Source: Cryptomeria japonica | Lineage: Eukaryota; Streptophyta; Pinopsida; Cupressales; Cupressaceae | NCBI RefSeq assembly: GCF_030272615.1 | Contig: NC_081415.1 | Span: 603,593,644-603,657,643, forward strand | DNA length: 64,000 nt | Direction of reading: 5' to 3' | Shown: positions 45,449 to 57,479 of the stretch, one piece after another | Layout: each line of letters opens with the position of its first letter | How positions within the stretch are numbered: the first letter of the stretch is position 1 | Notes under the pieces: model-generated | What the model was told of the DNA's origin: nothing | What the model saw: only the letters and a program-made list of their open reading frames with translations | Database searches by the model: none | Made by a program: the position numbers and the translations under genes

Positions 45449-46729
45449 ATGGGGGAATACACTACGAGGGAGCTTACTCATTGTCTCACTCAGACTGAGA
45501 AAGCCTTTGATGAACTCAAAGTCAAATATAAAGTCTTTCTAGGAAAGAGAAGAGAGCATGCTGAGAAACTGATGGAGCTTACTGAAAATAATTCTTTTGA
45601 TGAAGCAAACATGGAAGGCCTAGTTGAAGAAGTTGAAAAACTGAATGAATCTAATGCTAACCTAAGAAGGGAACTAGAAGGACTGACTATCAGAATGTGT
45701 CAAGAGCTTGAGAACTAGAGAAAAGCTGAAGATCTAGTAAAAGACAAAGATCATGAGATCTCCAAGATGAAGCAAGAAATTAGTACACTTACCACTCATC
45801 TCCAAGAGAGTAAAGTGGAAAAAGAAGAAATGCAAGGTGAACTAAACATGGCTATTTTTGAGAATGCAACCTTGAAGGAATCGAATGCTGGTATTTCCAA
45901 AGAACTCATTGAGTCAAAGGAAATACTTGCCAAATTCAATAAGAGCATTGTTAAGCTAGAACAAAAGCTTGAATCAGCAAAACCAGTAAAGAATACCATT
46001 GGACTTGGGTTTTCTGGTTATGAGGAAGGTGAGACCTCTATAACAAAAGATGGAGCATCAAAGAAGCAACCGGCACCAAAGGATAAAGGTAAGAAAAAGT
46101 TCAAACCTATTTGCTTTAATTGTCTCAAGGAAGGACACACTCCCATTGTATGTAGAAGTAAGGCTTACAATAATTTTCCCTACTTTCTAAACAATAAGCC
46201 TAGATCCAATAGGTTCAATAGCAACTGTTATGCATGTAACAAGTTTGGGCATAGAGCATTTGAATGTAGGTCTGTTATACACAACACTGGAAGATATCCT
46301 CAAAGGAGTCAAGGAATTTTTCCTGAATCCTCTGTGAACCGGAATCCAAACCAGTATAATGCCTATGAGCATCAGTCAGGTGGTGGTGGCTATCAAATAG
46401 AAACTGGTTGGAGAGAAACCTATTTGATTTGCCATGGTAGTGGTCACACTGCTGCAACATGTAAGAGGAAGAATGGTAGAATGAACAATGGACCATGGAG
46501 AACACCTGGAGTGGTATGCTATCATTGCAACAAACTGGGACACCTTGCCAGAACCTGCAAAATGAGAAAGAACATATCAGATGATATACCAGTCACTCCA
46601 GAAGGAAAGATTGATGTTGAAACTATACAAGCAGATATGAAGACAACATGGAAGAAGAAACCTGAAGAAGTGTCACAAGAAGAACCCGTTTCTGCACCCA
46701 GTGTGGAAGTTGCTGAACTCGCAAACTAA
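45449..46729 (+). pseudogene. Element C gag: coiled coil with four zinc knuckles
   Basis: 427 codons from ATG 45449 (MGEYTTREL) to TAA 46727-46729, with a single in-frame TAG at 45716-45718 (after QELEN) and no frameshift. Residues 1-185 are coiled coil (NNSFDEANMEGLVEEVEKLN and LRRELEGLTIRM are shared with K). Four knuckles follow: CFNCLKEGHTPIVC, CYACNKFGHRAFEC, LICHGSGHTAATC (first Cys replaced) and CYHCNKLGHLARTC. A Lys/Glu tail ends in VEVAELAN. One to two knuckles are usual in plant gags, so four is uncommon. The start is chosen for position after the primer-binding site and the K match. Confidence 0.9.
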
Positions 46730-47172
46730 GGTTTAGAAAAGCTTACGGGGAACAAATCGGTGAAATGTTTCAAACCCCTGGTTTACATAGGTAAAAGACC
46801 TTAACTGGTATGTGTTACCTGCCAATCGGTAGAAGACTAGAAATAGGTAAAAGGCAAAATTAAGGTTTATAACCTAATGGTGGAGCATTTATTATGGTAG
46901 GTGAAGAATTTGTTTAAAAGGGATTTTCAATTCATTTTCTCTTATCAATTTGCAAGCTAAGAAACTCTCAAGTGCAAGACGACCAAAGGCGATTTGTTTT
47001 GCGATTCTGAGAGATTTCAAAACTTTGAAGTAGAATCTGGAGATAGTATCAATCAGTCAAGTGAAGAACACTAAGTAGTGTTCCAATCAATCGAAATGGT
47101 GTGTTGCAAGATTCAGTGTCAAAGCCCTAAATCTTGATTTGTGAAGGTATTTTTCAAGCTTCTTTATTTATC
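46730..47172 (+). other. Spacer between gag and ORF2 of element C
   Basis: 443 bp without coding sense, similar in length to the K spacer (about 450 bp). How ORF2 would be translated from a genomic-type RNA is not evident. An internal promoter or splicing is possible, but I see no clear signal. Confidence 0.55.
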
Positions 47173-47688
47173 ATGGCTTCTGCATCACACTCCAGTTCAA
47201 GTGTACCTAGTGGTTCAATGGATTTCATACAAAGGAAGATGAAATACAAGGCCCTATCCCAGATACCCGTTGGTGTTATAGTTGAGGAAGGTATTTCAGA
47301 TTATATTGATTACAAAATAGAAGACAATGGATCCCTAGTGATCCATTGTAAGTTAAGTTTATTCTGCAGGAATGACAAGAAGATCAAACCAGAATACATC
47401 TTAGAAAGAAAGAAACTTCACAATGCAGTCTATTTTCTTGAAGAATTTATAGAAGATCACATCCGTATCATCCTAAGAAGAGTGCACGGTGACAAAAAGT
47501 ATCTTGAACGGACACATGACATCACACAAAAAGTGATTCATGCCATCACCAGTTTTTGTAACATTAGAGAAGTACCAGCCCTAAGGAAAGTCATTAAGAT
47601 GGAAATGACCAAGCTTACTGATTCTATGAGCGACCAATGGGGAATGACCGTTAACACCATCAAGGATTATTTGGTCAAATATGCCTAC
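47173..47688 (+). pseudogene. Element C ORF2, N-terminal part, split by Tat-G
   Basis: Starts ATG 47173 (MASASHSSSS) and is open for 172 codons to the insertion point after VKYAY. It aligns with K ORF2: YKALSQIPVGVIV, DYIDYKIEDNGSLVIHCKL, HNAVYFLEEFIEDHIRIIL, VHGDKKYLERTHDIT, IHAITSF and VNTIKDYLVK. This stretch has no stops, unlike K. Conservation between diverged copies suggests the protein was once under selection. Function unknown. The rest is expected to the right of Tat-G. Confidence 0.8.
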
Positions 47689-50600
47689 TGTTGTCTTCAA
47701 AATCTGATTCGCTTCAACATCCTTATAATAAAATGATTAAACTATATGCTAGAAAAATGTCAAAGGGAAGGAAACTCTTTGGACAACATATGACAAGGTT
47801 TGATTTAACCTTCTACACTTCAGACCTACTCAGAGTCTAGGTGGGTATACCTTTGTGAACTAAATTCACACTTTCAAAAGATAAATCCACAGCAAACTAG
47901 TCCAGAAAACTAGTGGATCTAATCACCTTGAAAATAACTGAAACAAAGGAATGAAAATTATACTCATATAGACAACTTCGATCTATACCAGTGCCTTATC
48001 CAAGGTCACAGAGTCATCTAAATTCAAACAATATTCCCCAAACAAAATATCTTCACACATCCCATTGGCTCGGCTTCTGTCAACCCTTATATATGCTTGA
48101 CACACATAAGAATTTATGCATACCAAATTAAACCATGCTCATCAAGATTCAAAGTATCCTATAGAGAGTTTACTGGTAGAAGTGATCCCCGCATATTTAA
48201 TTTCCCTCCTAAAGAGAAAAAGCTAGCAAACACATCTACTGAAAATTGCCTTACAACCCCATTCAAACAAAATAACCTTGGATTATTTAGAATGAAATAG
48301 TAAACAATTGCAAACACATTTTAAGATGACACAAAGTTTTACTCAAAGCTGATGGTCTGTATATTGATATATTCTTCAAGAAAGTATTACAAAAACTTTG
48401 GAATATTCTCCATTGAACTAAGAAAAGCTCAGATATAATTTTCTCCAGCGTTTTCTTACAATTCTTTGCGATCCCTCTACTCTTAGTCCTTGTATCCATT
48501 TATAACAATATGGATGCACATAGATTCAAACTTTCCTAGGAGAATTGGTTACAATGATTTCTTTTCCAAAAGAAGTTACAAAGCCTTTTACAAAAATAGT
48601 TACAAGTCCTTTTCAGCCTCTGCAGCTTCTTCTAATTATTGTCTGGTTGCAACCTCTTCTAACTATTCAGGAGCGCCCTCTAACTGTTCTACATCCTGGA
48701 TGGCATATTTTCTTGTCCATTCATTGTACACATCATTAGTTGGCCACGCAAAATTAATCACTTTTGTCTTAGCCTTGGTCAACCTTTTCCAGGAATTTCT
48801 CATCTTGTTGACTTCTTAATTGAGAAAACCATGATGAGATTTGATTTTCTCTATCTACTAAATTGTCACAACAAAGAAGGAAGCATCATCTAAATCAATA
48901 ATTCCTTTAATTCTAGCTAACAGTTTGGCCTCTAATTCTTTGAGCCACACCTGTTTGTCCTTTAGTTGATCTAGGCTACTAAAAAACTCTTGGGAGCAAG
49001 TCAAAAAACTGCTCAACATACTCCTTTTTGTACAAGTTGATTTTTCTATCAGCATTATCCACCCCTTTTGCTAATTTTAATAGGTCTTTGGTGGTGTCAC
49101 AAGTGGATTTGATGTTAGGATTTGCCCCTACTTCATCATAAGATGCACAAATAAGCTCCAAGTCCTGCTCTCTAGGCCTCCACTTGTCAAAAATAGGTGT
49201 CAAAATGGCCTTATCTCCATTGAGCTCATTCCACATATCCAAAATCTTGCTTATATTATTATGTAACAGTGAAGCACTCATTGTATCTGCAAAACTTGAA
49301 ATAGTAGCTCTTACTCTTTCCTCATATTTCTTGGCGTACAAGGCCTGAGCTTGTTTCAAATTCTCTAGCTCTTGAGGAGTAATCTCAATCATTTGGGAGC
49401 TAGAAGGTGCTGGAGATGGTGGGAACTCAATGATGGGGTTGCTAGGTGGAGGTCTTGCAGCAGAGGAGGAGATCATCACTGTTGAAGACTCACCTTGATG
49501 GTACTATCCTATCAACTCACTCTCTAACATAGCAATGATGTTATCCTTACCTTTTACCTCCTCCTTAGCACTGTTATAGGCCTTCAAAATTGTCTCCAAC
49601 TTGACTTGGAGGTCTACTTTTTCCTTGGCTTCTTTTTCTGCTACTGCAACACTAAATTTTGCAGTCTCTAGCATAGTGCTAGCAGCTTCTACCACCCCTA
49701 TGTTCTGCACTCTCTTCACTATCATACCAAGGTAACCTGACCCTGGGGTATCTTTTCTTCTCTTATTTTCATCTCTCTTGAGAGACCACATGACGAGTGC
49801 AGCATTATATTTGTTGAAAGTAATTTCCTCCATGGGCTTTGTTTCTTTCCTCACTGCCTCTAGTACCAGGGCATCTGCTATATCCCACTCAGGGAGAATA
49901 AGCACTCTAGCTTGTGCCACCATATCTCTTCCCTGCTGAGGAGTGATGGTCTTAAATTCTCCATCATTTATTGTTTTATTTCCTCCTCCACTAGAGCTAG
50001 ATCTTTGATGGGCTGCTCACCTTTTCTCTTCTCACATCTTGGATTGTATTTATTTATATTTTGTTTCCATACAAACTACATAAATGCTCCTGATGTGACA
50101 AAATTATTGTCATCCAAGAAGTCATCACTGGCCTGCTTTATCTCAGGATCCCACTCTTGGCCTTTAAGTTCAGTGGTAGTAATGTTCCTTTCAACAACAA
50201 GGGGCTCTTCTTGCATACCTTCCTCTACTTCATCATATGTATAGGAAATTTCGCCTAGACTGCCTAACTATATTAGCTGCTCAGCTGCTACTTGCTCATC
50301 TCCTATGTGAATAGGGGATTGGGATGGAGAGTACAAAGGTGTATCAGATTGTATTTATTTTCCTACTCTCTACTTCTTAGGGCTTTCTTGGATTTCAATA
50401 ACATCTTGTATCTTCCTCTTTCCTTTGCAGGTAGATGGCTCCCCTATTGTAGGCATCAACACACTATAACTAGACTTCTTGTGTAGTGTATAATCACCAG
50501 GAGGGATTGCTTTGGTGGAGGTAGACCTACTTAGAATCATTCTTGCCTTTTCAGGGTTGCTTTTAATCATAGCTTCCTTCTTTTCTATCAGGGTCTGCAT

Positions 50601-53600
50601 CACATCCTCAAAGCAAACAATTAAAAACTTTATTTTCTCCTCAAAAGGGAAAAAGTTAGACAATGGGTCATAGCTGGCATCAAACTGATGCACAAAGTCT
50701 AAGGCTTTCTTATAAGCCACCCATTTTTCTTTCCTCAACTCCTGCTCATCTAGATCAAACTCATTTCTCATGAGGTCTTCAGGAAACTGAAATTGATGGG
50801 CTCTACCTCTGCACACTACTCTCTTTCTAAAGATGCCATTGAAGAAGTCTTCTGAATCGGCACACCAGATACTGCAGTTGACAAATGATAAGGTTTGAGA
50901 AAGTCTTCAGAGCAATTCCAACCTCCCTTGGTTATTATAAATTGATGGGGTATGCTAACCGTAGGGAAAATAGTCCCTTTACCCCTACCTGTCAACTCTG
51001 CCTCTTGTACACTACCAATCTATCTGAGGACTTCTGCAATTTCCACTTTGAGCGGGACCTGATAGGGCAACAAGAATGGAGTGCCTCTAAAACCAAAAAC
51101 TTTGAAAACTATTGAGACTAGGTATAGATAAATGTCACCCCAATTATGAACAATCTTTATACTCTCTGCAAATTCTTTTGGTCTGACAAACACCAAGAGA
51201 ACCTTGGGGATTCTTGGGTTTTCTAAGAAGAGGAGAGTCCTAATCTTTGATGCAAAATATTTATCAAATTTTAAGAAACTGGCATCCTCTCTATCCCATG
51301 ACAACACAGTACTCCATAGTTGCACTAGCATCTTTTCTCCCTCTTTCTCCTGTATGAGGTCCAATCTACTGGCAAAGTAATCACCACCTTTGAACAGAAA
51401 TAGATGCATGAGGAGTGAATACCATCGGAAAGGCCTATCCACCTTCCCATTTTTTATTCCTACTAACCCTCCATCGATAGCATCAGTAATAAAAGAAGCA
51501 TAGTCAAATGTTACTACAAGGGAAGGATTCATAATCTAAGCAATCATTAGCAAATAGTGATTGGGCATATTTGCCTCAGCATCTTCTCGCAAAATCTGAT
51601 AGAGTGACCAATACATTCACTTAGCCCTAAGGGTAAACAGATTCAATGAGAAGGGCTCTTCGGTGTTGGGTCCTACAACTGTCGACTCACCTATCTTCAC
51701 AGAAAATTCTTTGAGAGGCTCACTCCTAAGGTGGTTCCTTTATGCACCGTATACTTGAGCTAATAATTTGAAGTTAATGGGTTCTAGAAAATTTGTCAAC
51801 TCATTTAGCCCAAAAGCACTTCTAAACTCTTCATTATTAATTTCAATAAGAGCTTTCCCATTTATGTCTCTAATGCTTCTTGTGACTGGATCATAATTAT
51901 ATGCAATTTGAGTCAATAGATCCATGTCCATGAATACCCCTAGAACTACCAACTTCCCTACATCTAACTCCCAGATACTATTTTGTGGGGCTGGAGAATT
52001 TCTCATTCCGAACCCAACTTTGAATAACTGCAACCCAGACAAACCAACCTGTGGATCTCTCAACCAGTTTCCCTTATCATATATCCCTTCTCCTATCTTC
52101 AAACGAGGAGCTCTAGGCACTAATTCTTTTACCTTTGATGCCTGATTAGTTGACAACGTCAACTACTCAAGAAAATCATCACAAATGGCCCTCTCCTGAT
52201 AATTGACTTTCCCAAAAAATTGTCTCTTAGGTGCCATTTGAAAATGCAAGCAATTAAACAACTACCCCTAAATGGTTCAACGACAAATCAAGACCTTAAT
52301 TAAAACACCACAAAGAGATTGCCACACAAGAGTACAAGAAAACCTTATTTTAGCTCGAAGGAATCCGCTCTACAACTGAATTGACTCGCTCTGTATTTGA
52401 AGACAATAGCTTTGTATCTGCTCTTCTGCAACAATTCTTTTTGAACAATACCTTTACTCAATCGATAGTAGATCATATATGCTACCCAAGGTCTTAACTG
52501 CGACATTGATTCCGCATGCTTCGGCCGTCCCTTCAGAATTGAATTCCTGAGAGAATTCAAATTTTTGCTCCAATGGGTCACAACATTATTGCAATTCTTT
52601 CCTTTTGCTCTTTTGCTATTTTGTGAAGCATAACCTTCAGGTAATTTCGTTAGGTGAAATCATGCCAACCGTCCGATCAAAAGAAACTTGATTGGCTGTT
52701 ACACTGACTTAACAGTCTTGCCTTCGCACTGGGCCCACCTCCTTTTCGCCATTTCGTAGACTTTATCTTTACTTTAGGCCACGAAACAATGTGAGGCATT
52801 GGATCAGATTGGAGATGACCATCCTTTAAGGGAAACCCTTTATGCTTTCTTTACTTACGCCACCTTTTCATTGGTTACTGGTTACTATGTGGCATTTGAC
52901 CACCGATTTTTGAAAACCATTCAAGCCTAGTTCAACGTCAGCCACGTGTCTCTCCCTTTTAGCACTGGTTACACCTTGGTGGGCCCTCGACTTCTTTTTG
53001 AGACCACATGTCTATGGACACGTCACCATCTAGCAAGCTTTTGCTATTTCGCGAAGCATATCCTTCGATTACTTCGCAACCATGAAATAATGCTAGTCGT
53101 TGGATCAAAATGAAGCTAATCCTCCTTTAACCTCATGTTTTATTTGCCTTTGGGGACGAAAAACCTTTTTGCCATTTCGTAGGGCATAAAGCATGAGCAT
53201 CTTACCTTTGTGAATTCATGTGGGTTGTTAGATTATTTGTGACTTGCATGATGCTTAACAATCGGAACTGACTCTGGCAGACATGGGCCCTCCGACTAAA
53301 CCTCAAACACCTGGCATCTAGTCACTTTCAAAGCTAACATGTCAGTCTTTCATTTGTTGATAGAAAACACTGGGTTCTACCTTTCCCTTGCCACCTGTAT
53401 CTGATTGTACTTCTTTTCATGCGGCATGAATCACCTCTAGGACCCACCTTCTTTTAACCCTTAGACCCACCTTGTTGACTATTGTGACCTCTACCACATG
53501 CCACCATCTTACTCACCCTCTCAATGAGCTAGACCGCCTATGTGGAGTGCCATGTCATTTCGCCACTTGGCGAAAGATAACTGTCGAGCATTTTCATCCT

Positions 53601-54217
53601 GTGAAATAGCGCGAACCATCGGATCCAATTGGACTTCATCACCTTTTAGTCCTTTAAAAAATCCTCGCATGCAGGGTCCCACCAGACACTTTCACCATTT
53701 CACGAAAGGTATTTCACTTGCAAGTTTAGGCTGTGAAATAATGCCAGCCGTTGGATCTTGGAAGAGATGAAACCTCTTTAAATCGGACCAAAATCACCAT
53801 TTAGAACGCATTTCCTTTTTGCCATTTTGCAGATCTTAAACCATGCGCAACTTTGCCTAACAAAATAGCGAAAACCATAGATCTTCTTGAGAACTGCGCA
53901 CAACTTACCAGACCCTGACAACATTAAGAAGAAAAGACATAAGGCATAAATTTTTCAATTAATTCGACAACCACCTAGGCAAATGATAAGGGGGGACACT
54001 TCCTACGAACCTAAGACCCATTACTTAAGTGGATAAAGTAATGAAGAAATAGAAACTAGAGGGTTTTTTGATAAAACATTGAATGATTTAAAATTAAAAC
54101 CCTAAACCCCTAAGACCTAATGCAGAGCTGAAGCAACTGATAGCATGTCTAATTCAAAATTTCAAAACTTAGCCGATTTATGGGAAAGGAAAACCCATTT
54201 TTTAAACAGTGATAACA
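47689..54217 (-). mobile_element. Tat-G 3' LTR of about 6.5 kb, carrying an ORF
   Basis: Plus-strand edges are TGTTGTCTTC (47689) and GTGATAACA (54217), so on the minus strand it starts TGTTATCACTG, exactly as H does at 60861. Homology with H begins at that TG and not before, which marks it as a true terminus. The left edge agrees with the start of P (TGTTGGTCT). The two sides do not show a shared duplication (CCTAC and GCGGC) and C's ORF2 does not resume at 54218, so it is not a free-standing insertion. U3 (52240-54217) holds iterated GCGAAATAR-GGATC boxes. The left 0.9 kb resembles the left part of P. Confidence 0.65.
48650..52237 (-). pseudogene. LTR-borne ORF of Tat-G, unknown protein of about 1100 residues
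   Basis: Starts ATG 52235-52237 (MAPKRQFFGKVNYQER). The N-terminal 500 residues match H (62331-63784) closely: YDKGNWLRDPQVGL, NSIWELDVGKLV, FRSAFGLNELTNF, NHYLLMIA, NGKVDRPFRWYSLLMHLFLF and SFLKFDKYFASKIRTLL. Then a Lys/Ser segment (50370-50816), an acidic part, and a coiled-coil-like end (49504-49923 and 48979-49479, then WPTNDVYNEW near 48700). At least three frame changes. Stops include TAG at 52163-52165, where H has CAG. I do not recognise the family; a link to plant mobile-domain or 'putative plant transposon' proteins is only a thought. Confidence 0.7.
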
Positions 54218-54361
54218 GCGGCTCTAACTGGGGATGTTTGATCGTAAGGTCAACACCAGAAAACTCACAAACTCTAGAGAAACAGACCAAGACATAGACC
54301 CAAATAGAAAACAGGAAAGAAACAAAATATGTACAAACAAAGGACCTACTGTGCATGGACA
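54218..54361 (-). other. Tat-G spacer between pol and LTR
   Basis: 144 bp. On the minus strand the last bases before the LTR are CCCAGTTAGAGCCGC, not a typical polypurine tract, which is a weak point of the LTR assignment. The pol stop codon lies inside a 10-bp perfect inverted repeat (54351-54360 and 54388-54397). Confidence 0.5.
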
Positions 54362-55438
54362 TCAAGAGAAATAATGTTTCAGGAATTGTCCATGCACGGG
54401 AAATTCCTATATTTCATCATTCATATTCTTCAGAAAATATGAATCCTTACCATTTAAGTCACAGACCACAAAAGGGCCAATCCATAATGATTCAAATTTT
54501 CTATGCTTCCCCTTGTCCTATCCTTTTGCATTCCACTAAAGAACAATGTCATCAATTTGAAACTTCCTTAATGATGTCTTCTTATCAAAAAGATATTTGG
54601 ACTGCAATTGGATCTTCTAATTTCTCTTATGAGCCAAAGTCCTAAGCTCGTCCACGTCCACAATTTGGATCATTCTACTTTCCATTGGTTCAGATAACTC
54701 CATATCCTCATTTTGCAAGAATTTGTAAATTGGAAGAAGATTATTCACTAGCAATCTAACCTGAGTACCATAAACCAGTTCAAAAGGCGACATTCCAGTG
54801 GCCTTTTTGACCATTATTCTATCTGCCCACAAAGCTAACTTCAATTTTTGATCCCAAGATCTTTTATTTTCTTCTAGGATTTTCTTGATGATGTTCAAAA
54901 GGCTTTTATTGCTGGATTCTACTTGTCCATTCCCTTGAAGGTGATAGGGTGAATAATAAGACATGAGTATTCCATGACTGGTACAAAATCCTACAAACAC
55001 TTCTGATCTGAAACTCATGGCATTGTCCATTACCAACTTAGCAGGTGTTCCAAACCTAGTTATTATATTATCCATTAGGAAATCAATGACAACCTTACTT
55101 GTAGCTCTTCTTGTAGGAATAGCTTCTATCCATTTGGTGAAATAATTAGTGGCTACTATGATCCATTTGTGACCTCTTCCTGACCTCTCAACAATCTCTG
55201 CAATAAAATCAATGCCCCACTAGACAAAAGGAGCTTCCACAGAAACTGGATTTAGGGGTAAGGCTCCTTCATATTTCAGCTTGGATGAAAATTTATGACA
55301 TGGGTCACATTTCTGGACATATGCATGAGCATCCTTAAATAAGGTGGGCCAGAAGTATCCAGCCTAGATTATCTTACCAGCAGTTGTCTTGGTAGAGTAA
55401 TGACCCCCACATACTCCATCATGCATTTAAGTCAATAC
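54362..55438 (-). pseudogene. Tat-G integrase
   Basis: From the zinc-binding region (HDGVCGGHYSTKTTAGKI, then CDPCHK), through the core GIDFIAEI (first Asp), NYFTKWIEAIPTRRATSK, KLVMDNAMSF (second Asp, degenerate TDNG), YHLQGNGQVESSNKSL (Glu) and SPFELVYGTQVRL, to the C-terminal WIGPFVV and the typical end HGQFLKHYFS before TGA 54362-54364. Stops occur near 55245 and 54652. It has the same frame as RT. Confidence 0.87.
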
Positions 55439-57178
55439 TCATTTAGCTTGGAATTCATCCAAACACATTAGTAACTCTCCATCTCTTTTTCTCCAGAACA
55501 GATCACCTGGAATGAGCACATATTTTTGAGACTTGAATTTCAGAGTTCTTTTCTGATTATGTGTCATTCCTTCTGAGAATGCAGCATCTCTTAGGAATTG
55601 GACTATCTCTGAATACCAAGGTTGCCTTGCAATGCTGGTGACTGAAGCATCTCTGACTTCAACATTATGTATCTCTACATTCTTAAGATTAGACTCAGTC
55701 ATGAGCTTAGCCAAACCTAAAACTCTCACCAATTTGGTGATCTTTATCTCCAAGTCAAATTCTTGAATTATATTAATCCATCTGCATCTTTTCCCTATAA
55801 CCTCAGACTGGGACAAGATATCCTTAACTGCAGCATGTGGGACATAGGCAATGATATTTGCATTCACCAGATATGGCCTAAAAGCCTTGAAAGCTTTAAC
55901 CAAAGCATAAGCTTGTTTCTCCATGGTTTCATACTTTAATTGTGCTGCCTGCAAAGACTTGCTGTAAAAAGCTATGGGATGTTCATATCCCTCATTGTCC
56001 TTTTGTAATAACATTGCAGCTACTGTATGATATGAAGCAAAAGAAAACAGAGAAAAGGGCTTGCTATAATCGGGAGATTTCAACACTGGTGCTTCCTGAA
56101 TGGCTTTCTTAATTTCAATGAAAGCCTTTGAGGCTTCTTGATCCCAACAAAATTTGGTATCCTTCTTGAGCAACTTGATAATAGGCTTCACTATCTCTGC
56201 AAAGTTTGCAATGAATCTCCTAACAAAATTTACTTTGCCTAGAAAGGATTGAATACCTTTTACATTCTTAGGTTTAGACACCTTGTTTATTGCTTCCATT
56301 CTTTCATGGTCTATCCTTACCCCTTCTTTGGAAACAATGTGTCCCAATAGTTTTCCTTCAGCGACTCCAAAATGATATTTCTTGGGATTTAGTGACACAC
56401 CAAATTCCAAAGCTTTATTGAACACCTTTTCCAAATGTCCCCAATGATCATCAGCCCTCTTAGAAAAATAGGTTAGATCATCTTGATAAACCACCATGAT
56501 GACATTGATGAATTCTTTGAAGGCTACATCCATGGCTCTCTAAAATGTAGCTCCAACATTTTTCAATCCGAATGGCATTCTGACATAAACATATGTTCCC
56601 CATGGAGTAGTGAAGATAGTTTTAAACTGTTCAGATTCCTTCACTAACACTTGATTGTATCTTGAAAAACCATCCATCATGGATAAAATGTCACAACCTG
56701 TCACTCTCTATAGCATGGCTTCCATATTTGAGGAAGAGTAGTTATCTTTCAAAGAAGCAACATTTAGATTCCTAAAATCTACACACAATCTAATGTCCCC
56801 ATTCTTTTTTCTTACTGGGATCAGATTGGAGACCCATGAAGAATGTCTTATAGGTTTGATAATCCCCCCTTCTCTTAATTTGGTCAACTCTTGTTGCATC
56901 TTAGTTTCTAATAGGGGATTAATGGGTCTCTATTTCTATCTAAAAGGCTTAGCATCTGGAAGTAAAGGAACTTCATGCTGAAAAAGATCTTTTCTATACG
57001 CCTTTAGGTCTTCATAAGACCAAGCAAAAACATGTTTATACTTCCTCAATAAATTAATAAGGTTAGTCCTGACATGAGGGGGTAATTTCTTCCCAATGTA
57101 TACTAACTTAGGGGATGATTCAGTCCCCAAGTTTACCTCTTCTAGTTCTTCCAACTTGGTGGTAGACTATTGATGTAA
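55439..57178 (-). pseudogene. Tat-G reverse transcriptase and RNase H
   Basis: KYKHVFAWSYEDLKAYRKDL opens the block, then LREGGIIKPIRHSSWVSNL, GDIRLCVDFRNLN (first Asp), MMDGFSRYNQV, PFGLKNVGATF and the catalytic box VVYQDDLTYFSKR (YxDD intact with Gln). Thumb: VSKPKNVKGIQSFLGKVNFV. RNase H: PFSLFSFASYHTVAAMLLQK, where the usual Asp reads Ser, then HPIAFYSKSLQAAQLKYETM with the Glu. Stops occur at 56941 and upstream, 56706 and 56540. The ORF 55439-56533 is intact for 364 codons. Confidence 0.88.
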
Positions 57179-57479
57179 GTGACTGTCATTGTAACTGAAC
57201 ATGCTTTCCAGCTCTACCATCCCTTTAGGTATTTCATTGGTTTCCAACTGGACCAAATCATTTCCAAATATTATTTTCCTATTATCCACCACCTCCACCA
57301 GTGCATTGCAATCAATCTTCTATCCATCATAATCATCAACACATTGAATAAACCTAAGAATGTCTTCATCATCAGTAAAAACTTGCCAATTGTACACATT
57401 ATCAGGAATAGCGGGCCTAGATTTTATTTCCATAGTGGAAATACTAGTTAGTGTTGCATCATCATTTTTCAAGGCCACA

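Noticed and set aside
54090-54115. Telomere-like AAACCCTAAACCCCTAA (also near 255 and 41835)
   Set aside because: Only one or two imperfect units within LTRs; not an interstitial telomere array.
47689-54217. Reading this block as a stand-alone DNA transposon or independent gag-type element
   Set aside because: The short inverted ends (TGTTGTC and TGTTATC) are no more than LTR ends, the flanks show no matching duplication, and C's ORF2 does not resume on the other side.
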